DNA of 64,000 bases, from assembly GCF_050003625.1 (NCBI RefSeq), contig NC_134397.1:70034669-70098668 (forward strand), written 5' to 3'. Each line of letters begins with the position of its first letter. Position 1 is the stretch's first letter. A program made the position numbers and the translations under genes. Source of the DNA: Haematobia irritans (lineage: Eukaryota; Arthropoda; Insecta; Diptera; Muscidae). The notes under the pieces are model-generated. The model was not told the origin of the DNA. It worked only from the letters and a program-made list of their open reading frames with translations, and did no database searches. Below, in pieces: positions 1 to 10,280 of the stretch.

Positions 1-42
1 TAAATTCTAAGGCTTTTTTAAAACATATTCTTGATTAGGATT

Positions 43-1872
43 TTAAAAATAATTTTTTATTAATTTGAAAATTTTCTTAAATTTTCGCCACAACATTTTC
101 GCAAGATGACCTCGTCGTGGCCAATACAATTCTATCAGGAAAATTACCGAACAAACTAACATAAGTACCACAAACAGAGCAACCAAAAGGACTGCATCCT
201 CTAATCTCATTGGCTCAAATGCATCTACCCTACTTACATCCACTAAACTCAGACGTTTCATTTGCACCGCCTCCAAGAAAGCCATCGTTTTCCATTGTGC
301 AACTAAACCAGCCTGATTCACTTGACCTATCATCTCATTAACAGCTTCTTAATATATGGAATTGGGTTGCATAGGTAACATAAGACCAATCATTTTTACA
401 AAGCACATATTGGACAAACGGAATCTCGGTTTGGAGAAAAATTTCTGTTGCTCTTCATAAAGAGACCATTGGGCTGAGGGGACAGGGTATGCGTATCTGG
501 CATCGTAGCTATCACGTAAACTAACATATTCACGATATGTTGGTATTACTCGGGCAACCGGATCAAATTCACCAAGACCCACCATTGATTGTAACATTAG
601 ATATTCTTCCTGATAGACAGCCAACTTCAAACCTAGCGTATGGAAATCAGAGGCGGATGTGACAGGTTTCTCTGTAGGCGGATAAGCATTTAAAGTCTGC
701 AAATAGGTTACATAGCTGGTATTCACTATGATTCCTCCCAAAGACGTAAGCACATAAAGTAAACTGCGAACTCCAGTAAAATAAGGTTCCATGGGAAATG
801 ATTGACCCAAAATACCATTGAAGATATTGATATTGGGGAAAATATGCCTATAAGTCATCTGGTCTCCCTCCAACCACAGGGACAATGCAATGGATATGGA
901 CAAAACTAAAGAAGTTCCTAAAATCATAGATGTGATTACAATATCAAATATTTTCGTATAGAACATATAGGCCGGTATGGGTTTCTCCATGGGCACCATA
1001 ATACACCAGTCCATAAAATCGAGGATATCACTGTAAACCACATCGTTAACATTAAGATTGTAATAAGGTTCCATGGACATATCATAGGTGCCATTTTCCA
1101 CAAGTTTCTCCAATAGCATCATGGAGAATTCTGCATCGGTTACATTGTAATGTGGAAATATTATGGTGGCATTGTGAATATGTAGAAAGGCATCGAAGAA
1201 AAGTCCAATATAACCGCCTAATTTGTAGTTTTCCCCATTTTTCTCAGCCACATATGCCTTCGTGCTATCACGATTTATACCAAACCTTAGTGGATATCCT
1301 TGCATATCTCTGATATGATCTATATACAGCCTACTGGTATATTTCGCTGAATTTATGGAATTTAATTGAAATTCAGGAAATATTTTTGGAGTATAAATCA
1401 TCGACGATTCGCAGAAATTTTCCTTAATTGCCAAAATGTTTATAGCTTTATGGTCACAGCAAAATTTCATTATTTTCATGAGATATTCATTGTCCTGGTT
1501 CTCCGGAAAAATCAATATTATTCTGGCTCTCAAGTTCTTCTTTAAACTCTTCCACAGTGTTCGAAGATGATTTTGATCTTTATCTTCATTGCCGCTCATT
1601 GAAATCAAAGAGAGAATATCTTGGTGAAAGACAGGCCGAAGATAGTATGAAGTATTTCCTCTGAACTGCATCATGGGATAATCCCAAATTCCAAATAAAT
1701 TTCCAGCTTTGGAATCCTCACTACCATCTTGTTCCATATGCAAAATGGTGTGATAGTATTTTTCCTCTTTGATTTTTTTCACTAGTTCATATAGAGCAAT
1801 TCCCGTTTCAGTTTGTAGCGTTGAAACTTGAAGAAATCCAATAAGAAATGTAAAATTAGTGGACGTCGTCAT
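43..1872 (-). CDS. Divergent ionotropic receptor (IR), single exon, one in-frame stop
   Basis: A 610-codon frame encodes a ligand-gated cation channel of the insect IR family (variant ionotropic glutamate receptors of chemosensory neurons). Residues 1-190 resemble the divergent N-terminal region. A ligand-binding S1 half begins near YPLRFGIN (193-200). M1 is about 307-333, a pore segment lies near FNGILGQSFP, and M2 is about 366-390. S2 then runs to M3 near 559-583 (hydrophobic run after RLEDAVLLVAL), followed by a basic cytoplasmic tail. The ATG at 1872 is preceded by AAAA and by an in-frame TAA three codons upstream, so the start is well bounded. The N-terminal signal peptide is weak. The frame is broken only by TAA at 349-351, after which 101 codons continue in frame through M3 to the natural stop. 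Length and single-exon form fit the IR20a-like divergent IRs of Drosophila; exact orthology cannot be given. It may be a young pseudogene, a polymorphic null or a readthrough gene. Confidence 0.85.
349..351 (-). other. Premature in-frame TAA inside the IR gene
   Basis: On the minus strand the codons read ATG CAA CCC AAT TCC ATA TAT TAA GAA GCT. The stop falls between M2 and M3, in the S2 lobe. Translation stopping here gives 507 residues lacking M3 and could not form a normal channel. The frame upstream and downstream is the same, so this is one nonsense codon, not a frameshift. TAA differs by one base from CAA, GAA and AAA, so a single substitution would create it. Confidence 0.9.
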
Positions 1873-3340
1873 TTTTTGTTAATCGATTTCAACTAAATGA
1901 GCTCAGACAGGCTTTTGGAAAAGTCTTTTTCATTATTTTATATTGTGAGAATCCTCAAACGTGATAGTTTATTTTAATTACTCCCCAGAGCGATGTAAGT
2001 ATTTTCAACACATCATCATGTAAAGTAAGGCTAAACACAATATCGATTAACCTTAAACAAATATTGTAGGTTGTTTCCAATGGCAAATGCCATGCATTCA
2101 TGTGTGGATACTATTCTATAATTTGGGGCACTAAAAGTTCTTCCCAGTAAAAATAAGCATGGCTCCGGAAAGAATGAATTTGGGCTTGTTATAGAGTGGA
2201 ATTTATCTTTTTAAACATCCGCTGAAGTGATTTAGTATTACATCCTCAAATGTGATCTTTGGTTAAGTAAGGTTAACTAAAAATATGGGCACTTGTAGTT
2301 TTACGACTGTACAAGGATTTTTTTCCCGGGAACGGGATCCCGGAAATTCGCTATTTTTTCGTTCCCGCTTTCCCGGGAATTAAGTGCGGGAATTCCCGGG
2401 AATTTTTCTTTGCAATATTTTATATAAAATTGAGAGATAAATATTACAAATGTTTTTTGTTTTGATTATTTTTATTACCATTGTTTTCGGTATTTTTGTT
2501 AATATAAAATCGATGTCTACATTCCAAAGTGCGCTAAGTCTAAAAAGTGAATTTTACAGGAAACAAGTTCAAAGTTTTGTTTTTTGAAATTTCTCAAAAC
2601 CCATATAAGAGAAATTCCCTTTTTTCGGTCTTAAATTTGTATTTTTTTTATAATTTTTTTAGTATGTACGAACTCAAAATAGTGATAATAGAACATGGCT
2701 AAAAATGACTTAGACCACTTTAGATCGAATAAAGCTTTTTGCCCTTTTCGGATTGGACATTTTTTAAAACTTTAGACACAGGCTAAGTACAATATTAACT
2801 ATAACTTTTGATAGAAATGTCCAATAAATTCGAAATTTTGACAGGATGCAATTCACATCAATCCGAATAAAAAACAGCGAACTCCATAAAAACATGCTAA
2901 GATAACTTAGCGTACTCTGGAATGAGGGCATCGAAATAAACTTCCTATTTAAATAATGTACCAAGTAGTAATAGTTGCTTTGTCTGACATACAGTCGTGG
3001 GTTCTAGCCCAGGTTCTAACGACCTCCCAATTGTTTAAAAGATGGTTGCTCTTCCTAATTTGTTATCGTCATATTTCTTTAAACCGGCATTCCAATAGAC
3101 TGGTAGACTAAGCACACCTTCATAATGGATCATTTTACCTTATATAGCCACTTTTGCAATTGCATAATTTCAAAATATGTTCATAATTATTGCAAGGATC
3201 TGTTTATGTAAAGGCAACATTTATCATGATAGTTACTTTAATTTCAAATATAGATGGTGTATTCCTTTTGGGAATATTGACCGAAAATTTGCATATAGTG
3301 AAATATAGTGGCTCTGTTTCAATTTGATCAGGGGACATAA
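1873..3340. other. Non-coding region upstream of the IR gene
   Basis: No convincing gene is seen. It would contain the IR promoter on the right side of 1872. At 2320-2405 lies an unusual GC-rich patch of repeated CCCGGGAA-type palindromes in otherwise AT-rich DNA. It begins CAAGGAT and may be one end of a hAT-like element, but no partner end was found. Near 2990-3020 there is a short B-box-like GTGGGTTCTAGCCC stretch, perhaps a SINE remnant. Confidence 0.5.
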
Positions 3341-3344
3341 CATT

Positions 3345-4300
3345 TCCGTCTGTCTGTCTGTTGTAATCACGCTACAGTCTTCAATAATGGTGCTATAGTC
3401 CTGAAATTTGGCATCGATTCGTCTTTTGTCTGCAATCAGGCCAAGTTCGATGATGGGCTATATCGATCCAGGTTTTGATATAGCTCTCATATAAACCGAT
3501 CCCTCGATTGGAGGCTTATAGAATTCGTCGTTTTTATCCAATTTTCATGGAATTGGAAATCTAGAAGTATTTTAGGACCGCAAAGGGGTACGCCAAAAAT
3601 AATGAGTATCAGTCCATGTTTTGGTATAGACCCCCATATAGATCGATCTCCCTATTTTACTTCTTGGGTTTATAGAAATCGTAGTTTTTTATCCAATTTG
3701 CCTCAAATCCAGAGGTATTTTAGGACCATAAAAAGGTGTACCGAAAATGGTGAGTATCGGTCCATGTTGTGATATAGCCCCCATATTGACCGATATCCAG
3801 ATTTTACTTCTTGGGGTTATAGAAGCCGTAGTTTTTTCCAATTTGCCTGAATTTGGAAATCTAGATATATTTTAAGACCGCAAAGAGGTATGCCAAAAAT
3901 AATGAGAATCGGTCCATGCTTTGGTATAGCCCTCATATAGACCGATCTCCCGAGTTTACTTCTTGGGTTTAAAGAATTCGTAGTTTTTACCCAATTTACC
4001 GCAAGTTGAAAATCTGGAGGTTTTTTAGGGCCATTAAAAGGTGTGCCGAAAATGGTGAGTATCGGTCCATGTCGTGATATAGCCCCCATATAGACCGACC
4101 TCCCGATTTTACTTCTTGGGCTTATAGGAGCCGTAGTTTTTCCAATTTGTCCGAAATATGAAATCTAGAGGTATTTTAGGACCGCAAAGAGGTATGCCAA
4201 AAATAATTAGTCTCGGTCCATGTTTAGGTATAGCCCCCATATAGACCTATCTTCCGATTTGATTTCTTGGACTTATAGAAATCGTACTTTTTATCCAATT
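3345..4300 (-). mobile_element. HINE family B, part 1 (interrupted by CR1-like LINE)
   Basis: It begins with a CCGTCTGTCTGTCTG box and continues into tandem units with TATAGCCCCCATATAGACCG and ACTTCTTGGG motifs. The spacing between successive TCGGTCCATG motifs (3761, 3913, 4066) is 152-153 bp. The terminal GGGTATA hairpin expected on the left is missing, so this copy is truncated there. The array stops at CCAATT around 4300 and resumes at 9079, on the other side of the LINE. Confidence 0.75.
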
Positions 4301-4579
4301 TTTTTCATTTCATTTTTATTTATTTATATGTTATACTAAGCCTACAAGGCCAATAATTAAAGTACAACTAGTCTTAAAGCCTAGGCAAAGAAATATAATC
4401 ATAATTCTAACAACAATAATAATAATAAATGCAAATATGAATATAATCATAGTTATAAATGTAACTATCAAGATTGTTGAAATTTTGTTTGAAGGGCCCC
4501 CACCCAAAAAAAAAAAGAAATGCAACGAGTCATTCGTATGGAAGTATGTGTCCTAAACAACACCAATAAATCCTAACCA

Positions 4580-7444
4580 TTAATCAGAATGGGAAACAAA
4601 AAAATTATATATTTTCAAGCGAAAAGCATTATTCGTATGAGAAAAAATCCTTAAGTCAATTGGAAGCAAGTTCCAGCAACGAGCAATGCGAACAAGAAAA
4701 GAGCGCTCATACAATGAGCACGTTATTCTAGGTATAATTATTTGAGTATTCCTTGTCGAGCGAGTAAAATTAAAGGCCTCACATAAAGCTCTAGGTGTTC
4801 CACTTCTCATGACCTTATAAAAGAAGAATAGATTGACACAATCAACAAAACTAGAAAACGGTATGCCTAGAAATTTCACGACAAACTCTGAAATGTGGTC
4901 TCGCCGTCGAACATTATAAACAAATCTAACAATAGAATTTACAGCACGCCTCAATTTCAAGAAGTTAGTGGCCGTTATACCAGACACTATCTCAATGCCA
5001 TACCGTATAATAGGCATTAGCAAAGCATGGGCCAATCGATACCTCACCCAAAAAGGCAAAAACAAATTGGAAGAATAAAACCTACGCAAAGTCGCATATA
5101 TTCTACCTTGCACCGCGTCAATGTGAGGACCAAAACACAAATACTTGTCAATCAAAACTCCCAAACATCTTAACTGATCGACGCATTGAACAACATTTCG
5201 GCCAACCATAACATTAATATTCACGGATTGACAACCAAAAAGCACTGCCTTTGTCTTCAGAGGATTTAGAAAAAAAGAGTTTGCTACCGTCCATTGCTCA
5301 ACTCGGCTCAAACAAAAGTTCACGTTATTCTCCAAAACATCTGGGAACTCACGACAAGCACTAAAAAGAAGCAACACATCATCAGCATAAAGAAAGGCCG
5401 AACAACTAGTACCTCTCAGACACTCCAGTAAATCATCCATATAAAAAAGAAATAGAATTGGACCAAGGACCGAACCTTGGGGAACGCCAGAAAATAACGA
5501 ACGAGTACATGAAGTCTTCTTGTTCATATCCACAAATTGTGATCGTCCACACAAATAGGAAGAAATAAGGGAGCAAGCACTTCTAGAAAATTCAAAATTA
5601 TTGCAAAGTTTCCTAATCAAAGTATTGAAACAAATTGAATTAAATGCCTTGGTCAAATCAAGTGAGACGAGAGCACTTATTCTACCAGAGTTGAAATTAT
5701 CACGAATAGAGTCAGTCAGATGCAAAAGCAAAGATGTCGTACTATGTCCTTTACGAAATCCATGTTGATTTCCACCAATTCTCTGACTAAACCGAAGGAG
5801 AATTTGGTCCTTAATCAAGTATTCACATAACTTAGACAATGTGGGAAGTATCGAGATGGGCCTCAAGTCTCCAGGTCCACATACAGTATTACCCTTAGGA
5901 ATTGGAACAACTCTAGCTATCTTCCATGCAGTCGGATAAATCGATGTAGTTAAAATAGAGTTAATTAGGTTTAAGACAACATCTGAGATGTATGGAAAAA
6001 TTGCACATAGAAATTGAATAGAAATACCATCTACTCCAACAGATCTTGACTTAACCCTCTGCAAAACAGCGCATAGTTCATCCATTCCGACGCAATTAAA
6101 TGAGAACCCATCATCATGGAAATCAAGATGACTAAAGTCAACAGTATCTCCCGAAAAAGGAACATTACCCACAAAGAAATCATTCATCTCATCTAGATCA
6201 CCATCATAGTCAAGATCATCTCTTCCAACACACCCAGAACCCCTAAGAACTCTCCAAAGACCCTCAGAATCAAGACCATTAAAACGCCTCATGTAATACC
6301 TTCTCTTTTCCCTCCGAATGACCGATTTCACCTTATTTCTGTATTTACAATAAGTCTTCCACCTTTCCGGATGCCTATCCGACTGGTATGCAGAATACGA
6401 CAAATCCCTCAATGACTGATAAAAGAGAACATCTTTATTTTTCATCCATTCATCACCAACATAGTTTACCTTCTTCCTAATAACCGGAATAAATGAATGT
6501 AACTCATACAGCAGGGACGTCAAAAAGTCACATTTTTCATTAATGTCAGTGGAGGAAAAAAATGACGAAAAATCGAATGTAGACAAAAAATCTATCAAGC
6601 CATTGATATCAATGCTCTTATAGTCATAAAACTCAACAAAAGAGGAATCATTCCTCATGACGTCGATATCAAAAACTGCAAAAATAAGCGCATGATGAGA
6701 AATCGAAGGACACTGAACCTGGTCAGAAATGCGTTTCCTCAAATTAGAGGATACCAGCATAAAATCAATCAGTGAAGTAGATCCATGTACAACATCGTAG
6801 TGTGTTGGCCTAGAATTATGCAAAACAGATAGAGACAATCTACAACAGGAGGAACGAATTGAGGCAGCAACAGACTGATTAAACATGTTGCAGTTGAAAT
6901 CTCCAACTGTAACAATGTTGGAAAATCCCAAAAAAATGTCATGATGTATATCCTCAAATGATGAGAAATCCCCAGGAGGAGGTAAGTATGCAACACCGAA
7001 CAAAATGTTAAACGTGCCAGAACGAATCTCAATAAACAGCGACTCACATTTACCCTGCACTGAACTCCTAAAAACCAGTCTATGCCTTAACCGTTTAGAT
7101 ATAAAAATACCAACTCCACCGCCCCTAAGACCAGATCTGTCATTCCTATAGAAAACATACCCTGGAATACTAACTGAACGTGTGGAAACAGCAGACTTCA
7201 ACCAAGTCTCAGACAAGCCAATAACATCAAAATGAGACCCTAGTATGATAGCTTTAAGCTCATCAAACTTAGACGAACAGCTCGACGGTCGAATACTCTG
7301 ACAGTTTAAGTGTCCAACATTTAAAGTATGCTCATTCTGAGTCAATAAAGATTTTATGTAATTATTGGTGTTGATTACAGGACCAATGTTTAGGTCAGAA
7401 AACATCGAATATATAAAATTGAACGTATGGGGGGTGCCATCCAA
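4580..7444 (-). CDS. LINE ORF2: APE endonuclease / reverse transcriptase
   Basis: An intact 954-residue polyprotein that would nick target DNA and copy the element RNA by target-primed reverse transcription. The endonuclease domain spans about 40-260, with N47 (GHLNCQS), E79 (GLSETWL), VAYLPPPGD (151-159), GDFN at 181-184 and SLIDFML near 224-230. The last motif reads SISHH, so the Asp normally before the catalytic His seems replaced. The RT domain spans about 465-760: WKIARVVPIPKG, LRPISILP, LDLTKAF (Asp about 596), SGVPQGSVLGP and FLYADDV (catalytic YADD 686-689). The C-terminal YERSFLVRIARCWN block is typical of the group. No RNase H domain is visible. The lack of stops or frameshifts suggests recent activity. 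Confidence 0.9.
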   Translation of the reverse strand: MDGTPHTFNFIYSMFSDLNIGPVINTNNYIKSLLTQNEHTLNVGHLNCQSIRPSSCSSKFDELKAIILGSHFDVIGLSETWLKSAVSTRSVSIPGYVFYRNDRSGLRGGGVGIFISKRLRHRLVFRSSVQGKCESLFIEIRSGTFNILFGVAYLPPPGDFSSFEDIHHDIFLGFSNIVTVGDFNCNMFNQSVAASIRSSCCRLSLSVLHNSRPTHYDVVHGSTSLIDFMLVSSNLRKRISDQVQCPSISHHALIFAVFDIDVMRNDSSFVEFYDYKSIDINGLIDFLSTFDFSSFFSSTDINEKCDFLTSLLYELHSFIPVIRKKVNYVGDEWMKNKDVLFYQSLRDLSYSAYQSDRHPERWKTYCKYRNKVKSVIRREKRRYYMRRFNGLDSEGLWRVLRGSGCVGRDDLDYDGDLDEMNDFFVGNVPFSGDTVDFSHLDFHDDGFSFNCVGMDELCAVLQRVKSRSVGVDGISIQFLCAIFPYISDVVLNLINSILTTSIYPTAWKIARVVPIPKGNTVCGPGDLRPISILPTLSKLCEYLIKDQILLRFSQRIGGNQHGFRKGHSTTSLLLHLTDSIRDNFNSGRISALVSLDLTKAFNSICFNTLIRKLCNNFEFSRSACSLISSYLCGRSQFVDMNKKTSCTRSLFSGVPQGSVLGPILFLFYMDDLLECLRGTSCSAFLYADDVLLLFSACREFPDVLENNVNFCLSRVEQWTVANSFFLNPLKTKAVLFGCQSVNINVMVGRNVVQCVDQLRCLGVLIDKYLCFGPHIDAVQGRIYATLRRFYSSNLFLPFWVRYRLAHALLMPIIRYGIEIVSGITATNFLKLRRAVNSIVRFVYNVRRRDHISEFVVKFLGIPFSSFVDCVNLFFFYKVMRSGTPRALCEAFNFTRSTRNTQIIIPRITCSLYERSFLVRIARCWNLLPIDLRIFSHTNNAFRLKIYNFFVSHSD

Positions 7445-7839
7445 AACAAAAAGACAACAAAATAAAATTATATAATAATACCATAATTATTTTCAAAAAA
7501 TTTAACTTCAATAAAAAAAAATTATAAATGCTCATAGCGCAACTGATCACTATATCTAATGAGATCAAAAAACAAATTTAACATTTAAACATTTAAAGAT
7601 GGGTATTAGCATCGCATTCCTTTTAGCGAAAAACAACATAATTTAATTAATATAATTTTTCGAGGAAAAGATCAAAAATACAAGAATTCACTTTGAATGC
7701 AAATCAAAAACTAACAATTATTCAACCACTTTCACTTAAATCAATAATTCAATCTTTAATTTAACAGTTGAAACACGATATAGTACCCACCTTTAAAGTA
7801 AAAACCAACAATCAAAATATTTCAGCCAAGAAGTCCCCA
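7445..7839 (-). other. Spacer between LINE ORF1 and ORF2
   Basis: A 395-bp AT-rich segment separates the ORF1 stop from the ORF2 start on the minus strand. No coding frame or conserved motif was recognised. It is unusually long for an inter-ORF spacer in this group, so ORF2 might use re-initiation or an upstream start that I cannot define. Confidence 0.5.
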
Positions 7840-8730
7840 TTAAGATATTTCATTTCCATTGGATTCCAATAGTGCTTTAACTCCTTCAACGTCTTCGTTA
7901 ACTTCTTTTCCATCCGCAAATACTAAACGTGCTTTTAGTACGTTGGTGTTAAGTACTTTAAACTTCATAATAATTTTTTTACGCTGCAATTGTTTACAAA
8001 GCATATTCAGCTTACTGGCTGCCGGTGAAAAGTGGTCATTGAGGTAAACTCTGCGTTCAATGTCACTGCCAATGCCGACCAAAACGTCACCAACCTTCAG
8101 TGACCGGGTTTTAAAATACTCTTTCATTATAGAGTCACGAACAATGTTTCTAGTAAATTTAACAAGAATCATCTTGTTATTATTGATATATCCAATGTGA
8201 TTAATATCAAATTTAGAAACATCAACTTTGTAGAAAGCTCCCAATGAGATAATAGTTGATTCCAAGTCCTGAATACCAGTAGGCAAACCGCTTATAATAA
8301 TATCGCCACGATTAATGCGTTTATGCAGTATATTGATTTCAATATCTTGTTGCAAAAATTTACTTGAAACCTGGGCTTTATGTGATGAAAGCTTTTTATT
8401 ACATTCCAATATATCAGCTTTGAGTTCTGTCAAGTGAGTTGCCATGTCCTTTCTAATAGTATCCAAAGAATTTTTAATATCTAATTGATCATCATCGTAT
8501 TTAGTTATAAATGCATCCAGCTTCTTCTCAAGACTTCCATTTCGATTATTTTCGCATGCATCACAGATGAAAGCACAGCATTTAATAACGCTTAATGCTT
8601 GAAGATCTTTATCCGAAAGATCAACACATTTGGAGTGGAACCAACGGGAGCATAGCTTGCACATTATACTTCCAGACTTGTTGATTGGCTCATCACATTT
8701 GCCACATTTTATACTCTTATTAGCCGGCAT
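7840..8730 (-). CDS. LINE ORF1: PHD-finger protein
   Basis: The RNA-binding/chaperone-type first ORF of the CR1-like element, about 296 residues from the ATG at 8730. An in-frame ATG at 8781 would add 17 hydrophobic residues and looks less likely. The N-terminus holds a C4HC3 PHD zinc finger: CGKC, CKLC, WFHSKC and CDAC in the expected order and spacing. A charged, probably coiled-coil region follows (LEKKLDAFI through ECNKKLSSHK), then an RRM-like/basic C-terminal region. PHD-type ORF1 proteins are known in CR1-clade elements. The frame is intact and lies just upstream of the LINE ORF2. Confidence 0.8.
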   Translation of the reverse strand: MPANKSIKCGKCDEPINKSGSIMCKLCSRWFHSKCVDLSDKDLQALSVIKCCAFICDACENNRNGSLEKKLDAFITKYDDDQLDIKNSLDTIRKDMATHLTELKADILECNKKLSSHKAQVSSKFLQQDIEINILHKRINRGDIIISGLPTGIQDLESTIISLGAFYKVDVSKFDINHIGYINNNKMILVKFTRNIVRDSIMKEYFKTRSLKVGDVLVGIGSDIERRVYLNDHFSPAASKLNMLCKQLQRKKIIMKFKVLNTNVLKARLVFADGKEVNEDVEGVKALLESNGNEIS

Positions 8731-9078
8731 AGCAAAAATAGCAACCAAACACCACAAAGCAAAAACAAACTGCCAAAACAAAAAAGCAACACCGTCAACA
8801 GCAACACCAAAACAGTTATATATTCAGCAATTGTATTATATGGAACAGCTTAACCACTGTTATGCAATATACGCAGAAATTATCAGTAAATCTGTTTTTG
8901 TTAATAAACGGTCTTCCGAAAAAAAACTTTATAATTTTCAGCAAATAGAGTGTTTATGTACACCAACGCGCGGCAAAATATTTTGATAGACACAAAAAGT
9001 CAAAGTAAATTAAAGAAATAGTGACCAGCAGCTGATTACACCCAACTACTCAGCCATAGGGTTGCCAAGATTTTCAAG

Positions 9079-9657
9079 ATTTGCCTCAAATTGAAAATAT
9101 AGATGTAATGTAGGACCTTAAAAAGGTGTTCCGAAAATGGTGAGTATCTGTCCATGTTTTGGTGTAGGCCCCATATAGACCGATCTCCATATTTTACTTC
9201 TTGGACTTATAGAAATCGTATTTTTTTCCAATTTGCCTGAAATTGAAAATCTAGAGGTATTGTAGGATCATTAGAGGTGCGCCGAAAATTGTGAGTATCG
9301 GTCAATGTTTTAGTATATCATCCATAAAGATCGATCTTCCGATTTAACTCCTTGAGTTTCTAGAAACCGTAGTTTTTAGCCGATTTGCCTGAAGTTGTAA
9401 ATATACTGGTATTACAAGATATGTTAATGATTTCTCTAAAACTCAAACAAAAATGGTTCTTATCAATCCAGAATATGATATAGCCTTAATAGTTAAAATC
9501 TTTAAATTTATCTTCGAGAAGCGTACTGGTTGAACTGCTCTACTTGGGAGAATATCGGTCATCAAACTTCCCTGAAATTTCAAAGGAATCTATAATATTT
9601 GATTCATGGTGGTGGGTATTTAAGATTCGGCCCGACCGAACTTACTGTTGTATATAC
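9079..9657 (-). mobile_element. HINE family B, part 2
   Basis: Continuation of the family B array from the other side of the CR1-like LINE, in the same orientation and register (ATTTGCCTCAAATTG, then GTGAGTATC, then CCATATAGACCGATCTCC). It ends at 9600-9657 in the family B terminus: ATGGTGGTGGGTATTTAAG, then GCCCGACCGAACTTACTG and TATATACTTGTT. Confidence 0.75.
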
Positions 9658-9868
9658 TTGTTGTGTATAATATGTACCCCGTATGGACTAACTTACAATT
9701 TAGAAGACGATGCTAAGAAGTTTTAAGATACTTCGACATCGGCAAGTATTACCACAACCCAAGTAATTCGATTGTGGATGACGGTCTTTAGTAGAAGTTT
9801 CTAAGCAATCCATGGTGGAGGGTATGTAAGATTCCGCCTGGCCGAACTTTCGGCCGTATATACTTGTT
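9658..9868 (-). mobile_element. HINE family A terminal fragment
   Basis: Only the ACAAGTA-side 210 bp of a family A element. It has the conserved GTATGGACTAACTTACAATTT, GGCAAGTATTACC and CATGGTGGAGGGTATG boxes and the end GGCCGTATATACTTGTT. It abuts family B directly, so the B element probably inserted into or recombined with an A element. Confidence 0.7.
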
Positions 9869-10280
9869 TAGTATATTTAACTAAAGTACACAAAAATTCA
9901 TTATAGGCAAATAAATTTTCGCATATTGTAGAGATTTTAAATAAAATATAATAATTTCGATGAACTAAAATAGAGTTAAATTGGTTTTAGTGCCATAAAG
10001 GATTCATTATTTTCATCGGACTCAATATTAAACGAATTTTGTCTATTTCGTGGCCGAAGCAAAAGACGACATACTATATATGTACTTTATATGACAAGGG
10101 GAGAAGGTGATGATTTCTATGAAAATTAAAAAAAATATATATTGATTTCTAAGAAAATTATTGTATACGTTCCATGGACCGGCCGAACTTTTGTCCGCAT
10201 TTGCTTGTTCTTCTATTTTCTCTGTTATGCCAAAAACATAGATTATATTTCACAGTGTATTTTAATAGTAACTCATAATA
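9869..10280. other. AT-rich intergenic DNA with a decayed HINE end
   Basis: No gene seen. At about 10172-10208 the words GGACCGGCCGAACTTTTGTCC and CATTTGCTTGTT look like a decayed HINE terminus on the minus strand. The TA at 10279-10280 is the left target site of the transposon that follows. Confidence 0.4.

Larger units (their letters stand above)
4301..9078 (-). mobile_element. Full-length CR1-like non-LTR retrotransposon
   Basis: A two-ORF LINE of about 4.8 kb read from right to left. ORF1 (PHD finger) lies at 7840-8730 and ORF2 (endonuclease plus reverse transcriptase) at 4580-7444. Its 3' end, at the left, is an A-rich tail with AAAT repeats near 4301-4330. It sits inside a family B HINE repeat: the left flank stops at CCAATT and the right flank resumes at ATTTGCC, where intact units read CCAATTTGCC. 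A short AATTT-like target duplication is possible but not provable. PHD-type ORF1 with APE endonuclease and no RNase H points to the CR1/L2 group. Confidence 0.85.

Noticed and set aside
6769..7047. Separate minus-strand frame inside the LINE
   Set aside because: A shadow of the ORF2 endonuclease region in another frame.
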